A stretch of 64,000 bases of DNA from Stigmatella ashevillena (GCF_028368975.1 NZ_JAQNDM010000002.1:6442425-6506424), one strand, 5' to 3'. Positions 16,446 through 24,651 are shown, counted from the stretch's first letter. The notes: generated from the sequence alone by a model not told the origin. Numbers and translations: made by a program.

Positions 16446-17249
16446 ATGTTTTCCCCCTTCGAGGTCGCCGCTGCCTCCGTCGTGGGCCGCGAGCACATGC
16501 GCTCGGGCCGCAACAACCAGGATGCCCTCTCCCTCCTCGCCTCCGGGGAGACGCTGGCCGCCGTGGTGACGGATGGCTGCGGCAGTGGCGCGCACAGCGA
16601 GGTGGGTGCCCAGCTGGGCGCACGGTGCGTGGCCCAGGCCGCGCTGTCCGTGCTCGCGCGAGGTCTCCCCGTGGAGGCGCCCGGGTTCCTGCCCGCCGTG
16701 AGGGCCGAGGTGCTGGGCTTTCTCGCCTCGCTCACCGGACAGTTGGGGGAAACGCTCCTGGCGGAGCACCTGCTCTTCACCGTGGTGGGCGCGGTGGTGA
16801 CCCCCGCGCAGACCCTGATCTTCTCCGCGGGCGATGGGGTGTGGGCCCTCAATGGAGAGGTCCATGCGCTCGGCCCCTTTCCCAACAACGCGCCTCCCTA
16901 CCTCGCCTATGGGCTGCTGTCGCCGGACGCCGTGCCGTTGGAGTGTCAGGGGCTGGTCCGCACCGAGGACGTCTCGAGCTTGCTGCTGGGCACGGACGGG
17001 GCGGCGGACCTCCCGGCGCTCACCCAGGCCCAGGTTCCCGAGCGGGAGGAGGCCGTGGGCCCCTTCTCTCAATTCTGGACGGAGGACCGGTACTTCCAGA
17101 ACCCGGATGCACTGAGGCGAAGGCTCGCCTTGCTGGGCCGTGAGTCCGTGCGAGCCGACTTCACCGCGCGCCGTCTGGTGCGCACCGCGGGGCTGCTCGC
17201 GGATGACACCACGCTCGTCGTCTTTCGCCGCCGCGTGGGGAGGGCTTGA
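16446..17249 (+). CDS. PP2C-family serine/threonine phosphatase
   Basis: 267 residues (ATG 16446 after GGGAGAGG; GTG 16440 possible). PP2C motifs are in order: SGRNNQDA near the start, VTDGCGSG (metal-binding Asp-Gly), LIFSAGDGVWAL and DDTTLVVF at the C terminus, supplying the metal-binding aspartates. It is soluble with no membrane segment. The stop is four bases before the start of the protein kinase gene, so phosphatase and kinase are translationally adjacent and presumably act on the same target. It follows nrtR by 73 bp with no evident terminator and is likely read from the NrtR-controlled promoter. PP2C-kinase-vWA triads are described near Ter stress genes. Confidence 0.88.
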   Translation: MFSPFEVAAASVVGREHMRSGRNNQDALSLLASGETLAAVVTDGCGSGAHSEVGAQLGARCVAQAALSVLARGLPVEAPGFLPAVRAEVLGFLASLTGQLGETLLAEHLLFTVVGAVVTPAQTLIFSAGDGVWALNGEVHALGPFPNNAPPYLAYGLLSPDAVPLECQGLVRTEDVSSLLLGTDGAADLPALTQAQVPEREEAVGPFSQFWTEDRYFQNPDALRRRLALLGRESVRADFTARRLVRTAGLLADDTTLVVFRRRVGRA

Positions 17250-17253
17250 GGCC

Positions 17254-19125
17254 ATGGACGTCTATCTTGAGGGAAAGAAGGTCCGGGTGGATCCTTCGCG
17301 CTCGCTCGGCAAGGGCGGCGAGGCGGATGTGTTCGACCTGGGGGATGGCCGGGCCCTCAAGCTCTTCAAGCCTCCCGAGCATCCGGACTACCAGGGGCTG
17401 CCCGAGGAGCAGGCCGCGGCCAAGGCCCGCCTGGACGAGCATCAGCACAAGCTGCCCGCGTTTCCGAAGATGTTGCCCGCGCGGGTGGTGGCGCCGCAGA
17501 CGCTGGCCACGGACCGGCGAGGACGCCGGATCCTGGGCTATGCCATGCGCAAGCTGGAGGGCACCGAGCCGCTGCGCCGCTTCAGCGATCCCGTCTTCCG
17601 TCGCACGGGCGCCCTGGCCGGGCAGGCCGTCGAGGTGCTGTGCGGCCTGCATCGCACCCTGAATGCCGTGCACGGTGCGGGCGTGGTGGTGGGGGATTTC
17701 AATGACCTCAACGTGCTGGTGGCCGGCGCGGATGCGCATCTCATCGATGCGGACAGCTTCCAGTTCCAGGGCTTTCTCTCCTCGGTCTTCACCGAGCGCT
17801 TCCTGGATCCCCTCCGGCTCACGGGAACGGGCTCGGGCCCGCTGAGCCCTGGACAGGCGGCGTCTCCCGACAGCGACTGGTACGCCTTCACCGTGGCCCT
17901 GATGCAGAGCCTGTTGTGCGTGGGGCCCTATGGCGGCATCCACCGGCCCAAGGCGCCCTCACCGCGGGCCACCGCCGCGGCCCGTCTCCACCAGCGCCTC
18001 ACCGTGTTCCACCCCGAGGTTCAGTACCCCAAGCCCGCCTTTCCCCTGAATACCCTCCCGGATGAGCTGCTGCACCAGATCCACCGCGTCTTCGCCGAGG
18101 ACGCGCGGGGACCCTTCCCCCTGCCGCTGCTCGAAAGGCTGCGGTTCACGGCGTGCGCCTCGTGTGGCCTGGAGCATGCCCGCGCCGCGTGCGCGTCCTG
18201 CCGTCCGAGTGCCTCGGCCACCGTGACGCCTGTCACCGCGTCCCGGGGACAGGTGACCGCGAGCCGCCTCTTCTCGTCTCGGGGCGTGCTCGTGCATGCG
18301 TGCGCGGAGGAGGGCGTGCTTCGCTGGCTCGTCCATGAGGACGGGGTGTACCGGCGGGAGGATGGCCGCGCCGTGCTCCAGGCGCCGCTGGATCCCTCGC
18401 TTCACTGGGCCCTTCAGGGCGAAGTGACCTTGGTAGGGCGTGGCGGGGAACTGGTGATGCTCGCGCCGGGCCGGGCTCCCGAGCGTCTCGGGGTGGACGT
18501 GCCAGAAGGGCGCCCCGCCTTCGCCGCGAACCTCCGCCACCGGTACTGGGCCCACTCGGGGGGCCTGTGGCGGGATGGGACCCTGGGGCCCGAGCGCATC
18601 GGCGATGTGCTCGAAGGACAGACGCGGCTCTTCGTGGGGCCTCGCTTCGGTCTCGGCTTCCATCGCGCCGGCAACCTGCGGGGGGCGTTCGTGTTCGACG
18701 CGGAGCACCCGGGCCTCAAGGACGGACTGGCGCTCCCGTGGCCCGCCGGCAAGCTCGTGGACGTGGAGTGTCTCTTCGAGGGGCAGAACGCCTGGCTGTT
18801 TCTGGCCGAGGAGAGCGGAGGACGCACTGTGCACCATTGCGTCGTCGTGGGCTCGAACGGCGAGGTTCGCGCCCAGGCCCAGGGCGTGGCGGGGGATGGC
18901 TCGTGGCTCGGCGCCTTGCGTGGCAAGTGTGCGCTGGGGGATGTCCTCTTCGCCGCCACCGACACGGGCCTCATCCGCGTGGAGCTGCGCCAGGGCCGTC
19001 TCGAGGCCGTGAGGGAGTTTCCCGACACCGAGCCCTTCGTCGATACCGGCTGCCGCCTCTTCATGACGAAGCACGGCCTCACCGTCGTGGGGCGCCAGCA
19101 CATCACCGCCTTGCGCATGGTCTGA
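17254..19125 (+). CDS. Atypical protein kinase with zinc ribbon and beta-rich C-terminal region
   Basis: 623 residues. The kinase lobe (1 to about 285) has a glycine loop LGKGGEADVF, Lys36 in ALKLF, catalytic loop GDFNDLNVLV with Asp148 in place of HRD, and IDADSFQF (Asp165-Asp167) in place of DFG. This variant loop is typical of the kinases that sit with PP2C and vWA proteins rather than of Hanks-type kinases. A CxxC-x8-CxxC zinc ribbon follows (Cys301, 304, 313, 316), then about 290 residues of repeated beta strands that could form a propeller-like sensor. GGGGAGGG provides the ribosome site. The likely partners are the adjacent phosphatase and the vWA protein. The next promoter carries the NrtR operator. 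Confidence 0.88.
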   Translation: MDVYLEGKKVRVDPSRSLGKGGEADVFDLGDGRALKLFKPPEHPDYQGLPEEQAAAKARLDEHQHKLPAFPKMLPARVVAPQTLATDRRGRRILGYAMRKLEGTEPLRRFSDPVFRRTGALAGQAVEVLCGLHRTLNAVHGAGVVVGDFNDLNVLVAGADAHLIDADSFQFQGFLSSVFTERFLDPLRLTGTGSGPLSPGQAASPDSDWYAFTVALMQSLLCVGPYGGIHRPKAPSPRATAAARLHQRLTVFHPEVQYPKPAFPLNTLPDELLHQIHRVFAEDARGPFPLPLLERLRFTACASCGLEHARAACASCRPSASATVTPVTASRGQVTASRLFSSRGVLVHACAEEGVLRWLVHEDGVYRREDGRAVLQAPLDPSLHWALQGEVTLVGRGGELVMLAPGRAPERLGVDVPEGRPAFAANLRHRYWAHSGGLWRDGTLGPERIGDVLEGQTRLFVGPRFGLGFHRAGNLRGAFVFDAEHPGLKDGLALPWPAGKLVDVECLFEGQNAWLFLAEESGGRTVHHCVVVGSNGEVRAQAQGVAGDGSWLGALRGKCALGDVLFAATDTGLIRVELRQGRLEAVREFPDTEPFVDTGCRLFMTKHGLTVVGRQHITALRMV

Positions 19126-19145
19126 GCGGAAAGCAGCAGGTCGGC

Positions 19146-19190
19146 TTGACTTGGTGTTGTTTAGACACTATGTTGGTGTTGTTGAGACAC
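19146..19190 (+). promoter_or_regulatory. Second NrtR-controlled promoter (cysteine hydrolase/vWA operon)
   Basis: -35 TTGACT (19146-19151), 17-bp spacer, -10 TATGTT (19169-19174), the same layout as the nrtR promoter. Half-sites form two palindromes 22 bp apart: GTGTT-N5-GACAC (19154-19168) and GTGTT-N5-GACAC (19176-19190). The -10 lies between them. Two full palindromes on one face of the helix suggest tighter or cooperative binding than at nrtR, which has one palindrome and an extra half-site. Confidence 0.85.
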
Positions 19191-19228
19191 GAAGGGCGCC
19201 TGGAGAGGGCGCCTCCAGGAGGAAAGCC

Positions 19229-20293
19229 ATGAAGACCCAGGTGAAGGAGCTTCCGCTGCCAGCGTTCTATCGGCCCAGCCACGCGGGCACTTACGGGTAC
19301 AGCCCGGACGCGGGACGGCTTCAGACGGAGGCCGTGGCGTGGGCCGCCCAGCACGGCATCACGACCGCCGCCACGGACACGTTCAACCTGCACCTGCTGC
19401 TCATCGATGTGCAGAAGGACTTCTGCTTCCCGGAGGGCTCGCTCTACGTCGCGGGCCGCAGCGGCAAGGGCGCCATCGACGACAGCCGCCGCATCGCCGA
19501 GTTCGTCTACCGCAACCTCGGCGTCCTCTCGAACGTCACCACCACGCTCGACACGCACTTCGCCTACCAGATCTTCTTCCCGTCCTTCTGGGTGGATGAG
19601 AACGGCCAGATGCTCACGCCCTACCGCGAGGTGACGCGGGAGCAGATTGAGCGGGGGCAGGCGCGTCCCAACCCCGCGGTGGCCAAGTGGCTGTGCGGTG
19701 GCAACTACCCCTGGCTGCTCAAGCAGGTGAAGTACTACTGCGACGAGCTGGAGCGGGCTGGGAAGTACACGCTCTACCTGTGGCCGCCCCACTGCCTGCT
19801 GGGCAGCGATGGGCACGCGCTGGCGGGCGTGGTGCAGGAGGCCCGTCTCTTCCAGTCCTTCGCCCGGGGCGCCCAGTCGTGGTGCGAGGTGAAGGGCGGC
19901 AACCCGCTCACGGAGAACTACTCGGTGCTGCGCCCCGAGGTGCTCGCCCGGCACGATGGCCAGCCGCTCGCCCAGCGCAATACCCAGTTCCTCAAGACGC
20001 TGCTCACCGCGGACGCCGTCGTCATCGCCGGCCAGGCCGCCAGCCACTGCGTGAAGAGCTCCATTGATGACTTGCTGAGCGAGATCGTCGCCCAGGATGC
20101 CGCGCTCGCGCGCAAGGTCTACCTGCTCACCGACTGCATGTCCTCGGTCACCGTGCCGGATGGCAAGGGGGGCTTCGCCGCCGATTTCACGCCCCAGGCC
20201 GAGGCAGCCCTCCAGCGCTTCGCCAGCGCCGGCATGCACCTGGTGAAGTCCACGGATCCGCTCGCGAGCTGGACGGACCTGCGCATCGGTTGA
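19229..20293 (+). CDS. Isochorismatase-superfamily (PncA-like) cysteine hydrolase
   Basis: 354 residues; AGGAGG lies before ATG 19229. The superfamily's catalytic Asp is in LLLIDVQKDF (Asp60), DTH in TTLDTHFAYQIFF resembles the zinc site of nicotinamidases, HCLLGSDGHAL is the conserved substrate loop, and the nucleophile is Cys274 in IAGQAASHCVKSS. Nicotinamidase (nicotinamide to nicotinate, NAD salvage) is the most likely activity because an NrtR operator overlies its promoter. It is much longer than PncA (about 200 residues), with extra N-terminal and central segments, so another amide or ester substrate cannot be excluded. It is followed by the vWA gene 46 bp downstream. Confidence 0.85.
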   Translation: MKTQVKELPLPAFYRPSHAGTYGYSPDAGRLQTEAVAWAAQHGITTAATDTFNLHLLLIDVQKDFCFPEGSLYVAGRSGKGAIDDSRRIAEFVYRNLGVLSNVTTTLDTHFAYQIFFPSFWVDENGQMLTPYREVTREQIERGQARPNPAVAKWLCGGNYPWLLKQVKYYCDELERAGKYTLYLWPPHCLLGSDGHALAGVVQEARLFQSFARGAQSWCEVKGGNPLTENYSVLRPEVLARHDGQPLAQRNTQFLKTLLTADAVVIAGQAASHCVKSSIDDLLSEIVAQDAALARKVYLLTDCMSSVTVPDGKGGFAADFTPQAEAALQRFASAGMHLVKSTDPLASWTDLRIG

Positions 20294-20339
20294 ACTGGCG
20301 GCACCTCGAACCCCGAAGACCCAATTGGAGACGATGGCC

Positions 20340-21137
20340 ATGAGCACTTCTCAAGCAGCTCCCCAGGTGTCGCAGCTCTTCGAGGCCGCCCACGCCGAGG
20401 GCGTCCTCAGTCCCGCGGGCCTCCAGGCCCTCACCGTCGTGGACCTCGGCGCGCAGATTCAGGCGGGCCTCGGCGTCAGCGTGGAGGACGTCCAGGCCAG
20501 CGAGGTGGTCCTCGTGACGGTGATGCCGGATGACTCGGGCAGCATTCAGCACGCGCACAACGCCCAGCTCGTCTGTGACGGCCACAACCTCGTGCTCGAT
20601 TCGCTGCTGACCAGCAAGCAGCGCGACACCGTGCTGTTCCACACCCGCTACCTCAACGGCTTCGTCCTCAACCCCTACCGGCCGCTCGAGGACGTGGTGC
20701 GCATGCACGGCAAGAACTACGACCCGAACCAGGGAACCCCCCTGTATGACCAGACCGTGGTGCTGCTGGGCACCGTGCTGGCCAAGGCCCAGGAGTTCAC
20801 CCGCAACGGCGTGGCGGCCCGCACCGTCACCCTGCTCATCACCGATGGCGGGGACTGCCACTCGCAGCGGGCGCGGGCCCGGGAGGTGGCCGCGCTGGTG
20901 AAGGACTTGCGGCGGGCGGAGAACCACATCGTCGCTGCCATGGGAATCAACGACGGCACCACGGACTTTCACAAGGTGTTCCGGGAGATGGGGATCGACG
21001 ACAAGTGGATCCTCACCCCGGGACAGAGCGCCCAGGAGATCCGCCAGGCCTTCCAGGTGTTCAGCCAGTCGGCGGTGCGGGTCAGCCAGGGGGCCGCCAG
21101 CTTCAGCCGCACGGCCCTGGGAGGCTTCGGGCGCTGA
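20340..21137 (+). CDS. von Willebrand factor A-domain protein (TerY-like)
   Basis: 265 residues from ATG 20340, nine bases after GGAG; ATG 20334 is also possible. A short helical N terminus precedes a vWA fold with MIDAS residues Asp64-x-Ser66-x-Ser68 (MPDDSGSIQ), a conserved Thr in NQGTPLYDQTV and the metal-site Asp in LLITDGGD. No signal peptide or membrane segment is present, so it is cytosolic. Such vWA proteins occur with PP2C phosphatases and kinases in TerY-P type triads, where they are thought to be scaffolds or phosphorylation targets. It is the last gene of the NrtR-controlled hydrolase operon. A TerY orthologue assignment is likely but not certain. Confidence 0.85.
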   Translation: MSTSQAAPQVSQLFEAAHAEGVLSPAGLQALTVVDLGAQIQAGLGVSVEDVQASEVVLVTVMPDDSGSIQHAHNAQLVCDGHNLVLDSLLTSKQRDTVLFHTRYLNGFVLNPYRPLEDVVRMHGKNYDPNQGTPLYDQTVVLLGTVLAKAQEFTRNGVAARTVTLLITDGGDCHSQRARAREVAALVKDLRRAENHIVAAMGINDGTTDFHKVFREMGIDDKWILTPGQSAQEIRQAFQVFSQSAVRVSQGAASFSRTALGGFGR

Positions 21138-21271
21138 AGCCTCCGGGTGCTGTTCAAGCGCTGGGCGGAGCCCTTGGCGCGCTTGTTCGCCCTGCACGGG
21201 ACATGACTGCCGATGGCCTGTGTTTCACCGGGGCCTGTCTGTTTCGGACACGGCGTCCTGCTGGAGGGTTC

Positions 21272-22729
21272 TTGAGTCTTAGACGTGTGCTGACGTCCAT
21301 CATGGTGGTGTTGGGCTTGCTCGTGCTTGCGTCCATTGGTTCGGTTGCTGTTCTCACCCGGTACTTTCAACGCATGAGTGACGGGGTGGGGCTCGCTACC
21401 GAGGGGGTCCGCCTTCCCCAGGATCTGCAGGCGGAACTGCTTAACCACTACAGGCGGAGCGTCGAGCCCTCCGCTGAGTCCCCGGCGGTTCAAGAGGCCC
21501 TGATCTCCGCCAGTGAGAACCGGCTCTTGCTGGGACTGGATGCGGTCACGCAGATCGCCCTCTCCACCGAGGAGAGGGATCTCATCGATGGGGTCCGCCA
21601 GCAGGTGTACGCCTACTTCGTCGCGGAGAGGGAGGCCCGGCGTCTTCCGACCCGGGAGAACCTTCAGTACACCAACCGGGCGCTGGACATGGCGATGTAC
21701 AGCATCGCGTTCCTCACCTACTTCAACGTGAAGGAGGCGCGCGACACCGAGGACCAGGCCGTCCGCTGGAGCCGCAACGCGCTCGTGGGAAGCACCGCCC
21801 TGAGCACGCTGCTCCTGCTGGGATTGGCGGGGATGCTGTTGTGGATGCGGGGGGCCGTCCTGCGCCCGGTCATCGGGGTCAGTCAGGCCATGCGCCGCTT
21901 CGGGGCCGGGGACAAGGAGACGCGTGCCCCGGAGCGAGGGCCGGCCGAGCTGCGCGAGATGGCGCTCACCTTCAATGAGATGGCCGCCACGCTGGCCCAG
22001 CGCCAGGAGGAGCAGCTCACGTTCCTGGCGGGCGTGGCCCACGATCTACGCAATCCCCTGGCCGCCCTGAAGATGTCCACGGCCCTCGCGGGTTCCGGAC
22101 GGAACGAGGCCTCGCCCGAGCGCATCCAGCGCATGCTGACCCTGGTCCGCCGACAGGTGGCGCGGCTGGACCGGATGGTGGGGGACCTGCTCGATGCCGC
22201 GCGCATCGAGGCGGGCAAGCTGGAGTTGCACCTGGAGGAGCGCGATGCCCGGGAGATGGCGCGCTCGGTGGTGGAGCTGTTCGAGGCCAGCGGGCAGGGC
22301 CGCGAGCTGCGCCTGTCCGTGCCCGAGCTGCCCGTGCCCCTGCGCTGCGATGGCACCCGGATGGAGCAGGTGCTCAACAACCTGGTCAGCAATGCCCTGA
22401 AATACTCCCCCACGGGCACCCGCGTGGACGTGACGGTGTCCCGGCAGCAGGACGAGGCGCTCCTGACCGTGACGGACCGGGGCATTGGCCTGTCCGCCGA
22501 AGCGAAGCACCACCTCTTCTCACCCTTCATGAGGGCCAACAATGCCCGGGATTGTGCGCCCGGGGCGGGCCTGGGGCTCTCCGTGGCACGGCGCATCGTG
22601 GAGGCCCATGGGGGACGCATCGAGGTGGAGAGTCAGCCCGGCCAGGGGGCCACGTTCCGCGTCCGTCTCTCGCTCAGTCGCCCGAGCCCGCCCGCCTTGC
22701 CGTGGACGGCCGGAGACGTGGTGCACTGA
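21272..22729 (+). CDS. Membrane sensor histidine kinase
   Basis: About 485 residues; the start is uncertain (TTG 21272 after GGAGG, or GTG 21287, ATG 21302). A first transmembrane helix (SIMVVLGLLVLASIGSVAVL), a periplasmic domain of about 130 residues, a second helix (STALSTLLLLGLAGMLLWM) and a HAMP region precede the kinase core. The phosphoacceptor is in VAHDLRNPLAAL (His257 from TTG 21272). ATP-binding boxes follow: NLVSNALKYSP, DRGIGLS, GAGLGLSVARRI. It autophosphorylates and passes phosphate to a response regulator, none of which is encoded next door, so it is an orphan. It is convergent with the thioredoxin gene; the 107-bp gap holds nothing clear. Confidence 0.88.
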   Translation: MSLRRVLTSIMVVLGLLVLASIGSVAVLTRYFQRMSDGVGLATEGVRLPQDLQAELLNHYRRSVEPSAESPAVQEALISASENRLLLGLDAVTQIALSTEERDLIDGVRQQVYAYFVAEREARRLPTRENLQYTNRALDMAMYSIAFLTYFNVKEARDTEDQAVRWSRNALVGSTALSTLLLLGLAGMLLWMRGAVLRPVIGVSQAMRRFGAGDKETRAPERGPAELREMALTFNEMAATLAQRQEEQLTFLAGVAHDLRNPLAALKMSTALAGSGRNEASPERIQRMLTLVRRQVARLDRMVGDLLDAARIEAGKLELHLEERDAREMARSVVELFEASGQGRELRLSVPELPVPLRCDGTRMEQVLNNLVSNALKYSPTGTRVDVTVSRQQDEALLTVTDRGIGLSAEAKHHLFSPFMRANNARDCAPGAGLGLSVARRIVEAHGGRIEVESQPGQGATFRVRLSLSRPSPPALPWTAGDVVH

Positions 22730-22836
22730 GGGCCGCCCCGCACCGCTTCCTTATGGGCTCGCCGCCCAGGCGTCGATGAGCTGCTCGCGCGTCCAGCGCG
22801 GCGCAGTCCTCCATGGCCTTCTCTCTCCTGGAGCGT

Positions 22837-23283
22837 CTACAGCCGCATCCCCGCGCTGCCACCCAGGGATTCGGTGATCCACCGGTTCATCTCCGCGGCC
22901 GGCATGAGCCCGCTGCGGCGGGCCACCTCCCGTCCGTTCGCGTAGAGGACGAAACAGGGAATGCCGTGCACCTCCAGCGAGGAGGCCGCCTCGGGGTGCT
23001 CCTCCGTGTTCAGCTTGAGGACGAGCAGTCGGCCCGCGGACGCCTTGCCCAGGGAGTCCAGGAGGGGAGCGGCGGCACGGCACGGCGCACACCAGGGCGC
23101 CCACAGGTCCAGGAGCACCGGGATGGGGGAGGAGACCACCGCGCGAGAAAGGCCCTCGCCATTCACCGCCTGGGGCTTGCCCGAGAGGTCGAGCGTGCCG
23201 CGGCACCGCCCGCACAAGGGGGTCCCCGAGGGGGAGGGCTGGGAGATTCGGTTCAACGCGCCACAGGCTGGACATCGGAACAT
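22837..23283 (-). CDS. Thioredoxin with N-terminal zinc ribbon (TrxC-like)
   Basis: 148 residues. Two CxxC pairs at the N terminus (Cys4/7 and Cys24/27) form a zinc ribbon as in E. coli thioredoxin 2, and the thioredoxin fold contains the redox site WCAPC and the cis-Pro segment GIPCFVLY. It would reduce disulfides in the cytoplasm, with the zinc site making it responsive to oxidation. It lies downstream of the S4 paralogue on the same strand, with a gap of 116 bp, and may be read from the same Fur/Zur-type promoter or separately. An extra Cys in GIPCFV, just before the cis-loop, is unusual. Confidence 0.88.
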   Translation of the reverse strand: MFRCPACGALNRISQPSPSGTPLCGRCRGTLDLSGKPQAVNGEGLSRAVVSSPIPVLLDLWAPWCAPCRAAAPLLDSLGKASAGRLLVLKLNTEEHPEAASSLEVHGIPCFVLYANGREVARRSGLMPAAEMNRWITESLGGSAGMRL

Positions 23284-23399
23284 GCGGGCACCTCCGCGCC
23301 TCGTTCAGCTTCTTGCCAGGACAAGATAAGGATGCGCTCTGGCCCCGCCGTCCGGGCGAGGAGGTGCCTGCTTCGCCGGATGCCCAGGCGGTGAGCGGC

Positions 23400-24023
23400 C
23401 TACGCGTAGAACTCGATGATTTTCGCGAGGTCCAGCGCCACGGGAGGATCGACGTCCTCGGGCCGGGTGAGCACGCGGAACCCCTTGCCGCCTTCGAGCA
23501 GCGCCACATGCGCGGGCAGGCCCCGGTGCGCGGTCTTCTCGCGGACCTGGAGCACCAGCGGGTGCTGGCGGAACCGCTCTCGAAGCTCCACGGTCGTGCC
23601 GGGCTTGAACTCCATACCGGGCAGGTTCGCCTTCTTGCCGTCCACGGTGAAGTAGCCGTGGCGCACGAACTGCCGCGCCTGGCGGATGCTGGTGGCATAG
23701 CCGGCGCGCAGCACCATGGCGTCGAACCGGGACTCGATGAGGGTGATGAGCACCTGGGTCGCGTTGGAGCCGCTGCGCTTGGCGCGATCCACGTACCGGC
23801 GGCACTGCTTCTCGAGCAGCTCGTACGACAGCTTGAGCTTCTGCTTCTCCATCATCCGCAGCCCGTAGTCCGTCATCTTGGTCTTCTGGGTCGGCCCGTG
23901 CTGGCCCGGCGGGTACGGACGCCGCAAGGACGGATCCTTGTCGGGATCCTTCGTGGACAGATGCGTGAGTGCCACGAACAGCCGGCGGGCGCGGCGGCCG
24001 CGAGGACCTGTGTAGCGAGCCAT
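23400..24023 (-). CDS. rpsD: Ribosomal protein S4 paralogue lacking zinc ligands
   Basis: 207 residues, full length for S4. Characteristic segments: YPPGQHGPTQKTKMTDYGLRMMEKQKLK near the start, the S4 RNA-binding domain with RLD-type SRFDAMVLRAGYATSIRQARQFVRHG, and VPPVALDLAKIIEFYA at the end. S4 nucleates assembly of the 30S body. The zinc-binding Cys cluster found near the N terminus of C+ S4 proteins is absent; the only Cys is at 74. It stands alone and not in the usual rpsK-rpsD-rpoA operon, with a Fur-family box 31-45 bp upstream. That combination points to a zinc-sparing or iron-linked alternative S4, with a second copy expected elsewhere. The symbol follows family, not operon. Confidence 0.88.
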   Translation of the reverse strand: MARYTGPRGRRARRLFVALTHLSTKDPDKDPSLRRPYPPGQHGPTQKTKMTDYGLRMMEKQKLKLSYELLEKQCRRYVDRAKRSGSNATQVLITLIESRFDAMVLRAGYATSIRQARQFVRHGYFTVDGKKANLPGMEFKPGTTVELRERFRQHPLVLQVREKTAHRGLPAHVALLEGGKGFRVLTRPEDVDPPVALDLAKIIEFYA

Positions 24024-24053
24024 CCCCTGATACCCCTTGATCGATTGTGAATG

Positions 24054-24068
24054 TGAGAATCATTATCA
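24054..24068. promoter_or_regulatory. Fur/Zur-family 7-1-7 box
   Basis: TGAGAATCATTATCA matches the Fur-family 7-1-7 pattern TGATAATNATTATCA with one mismatch and fits TGANAATNATTNTCA, a form used by Zur in actinobacteria. It lies 31-45 bp upstream of the S4 paralogue and 104 bp before the divergent sigma-factor start. An AT-rich island surrounds it in otherwise very GC-rich DNA. Zur is favoured over Fur because the controlled gene is a zinc-free ribosomal protein. Confidence 0.7.
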
Positions 24069-24171
24069 AATAGCGAAGAGGGGGGCAAGGAAGATTCGTC
24101 CGGTGCAAATTGCGGTGACAGTTCTTCCGGGCCCGGGTGTTCCCTTGCTCCGAAAGAGGGAGGCGAGTCTG

Positions 24172-24651
24172 GTGTCGATCGACGTGGAGGCCTACTACCG
24201 GCGTTACGGGCCCCAGGTGCTACGGCGCTGCCGCTTCCTCCTGCGAGACGAGGAGAAGGCGGTGGATGCCATGCACGATGTGTTCGTTCAGCTCCTGCGC
24301 CATCAGGACCGCTTGAAGAACAGCGCTCCGTCGAGCCTGTTGCACCAGATCGCCACGCGGGAGTGCCTCAACCGGCTGCGCGGGGCCCGCCGCCGCCCCG
24401 AGGACCGCGAGGACGAGCTGGTGCTGCGCATCGCCTCCTCCGGAGATACCGAGGCGAGGACGGTGGCGCGGGGGCTGCTGAGCCGGCTCTTTGGCCAGGT
24501 GCCTGCCTCCAGCCGGGACATCGCCGTGCTGCACCTGGTGGATGGAATGACGCTGGAGGAGACCGCCCGCGAGGTGGGGCTGTCCGTCTCCGGGGTGCGC
24601 AAGCGCCTCCGGGCCCTCTCGTCGGTGTTGCAGGAACTGGAGGCCGCATGA
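24172..24651 (+). CDS. ECF-type RNA polymerase sigma factor
   Basis: 159 residues from GTG 24172, eight bases after AGAGGGAGG. Sigma region 2 is YYRRYGPQVLRRCRFLLRDEEKAVDAMHDVFVQLL, the -10-recognising helix; region 4 is SRDIAVLHLVDGMTLEETAREVGLSVSGVRKRLRAL, a helix-turn-helix. Its TGA overlaps the ATG of the next gene (ATGA), so sigma factor and candidate anti-sigma are translationally coupled. The third gene encodes a caspase-like protease. The sigma factor probably drives its own operon when the membrane partner releases it; I could not identify the target promoter sequence in the 100 bp upstream. Confidence 0.9.
   Translation: MSIDVEAYYRRYGPQVLRRCRFLLRDEEKAVDAMHDVFVQLLRHQDRLKNSAPSSLLHQIATRECLNRLRGARRRPEDREDELVLRIASSGDTEARTVARGLLSRLFGQVPASSRDIAVLHLVDGMTLEETAREVGLSVSGVRKRLRALSSVLQELEAA

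Noticed and set aside
22674-22862. A 62-codon minus-strand frame between the histidine kinase and thioredoxin genes
   Set aside because: It overlaps both neighbours, has no ribosome site and an Arg/Ala-rich composition typical of shadow frames in GC-rich DNA.
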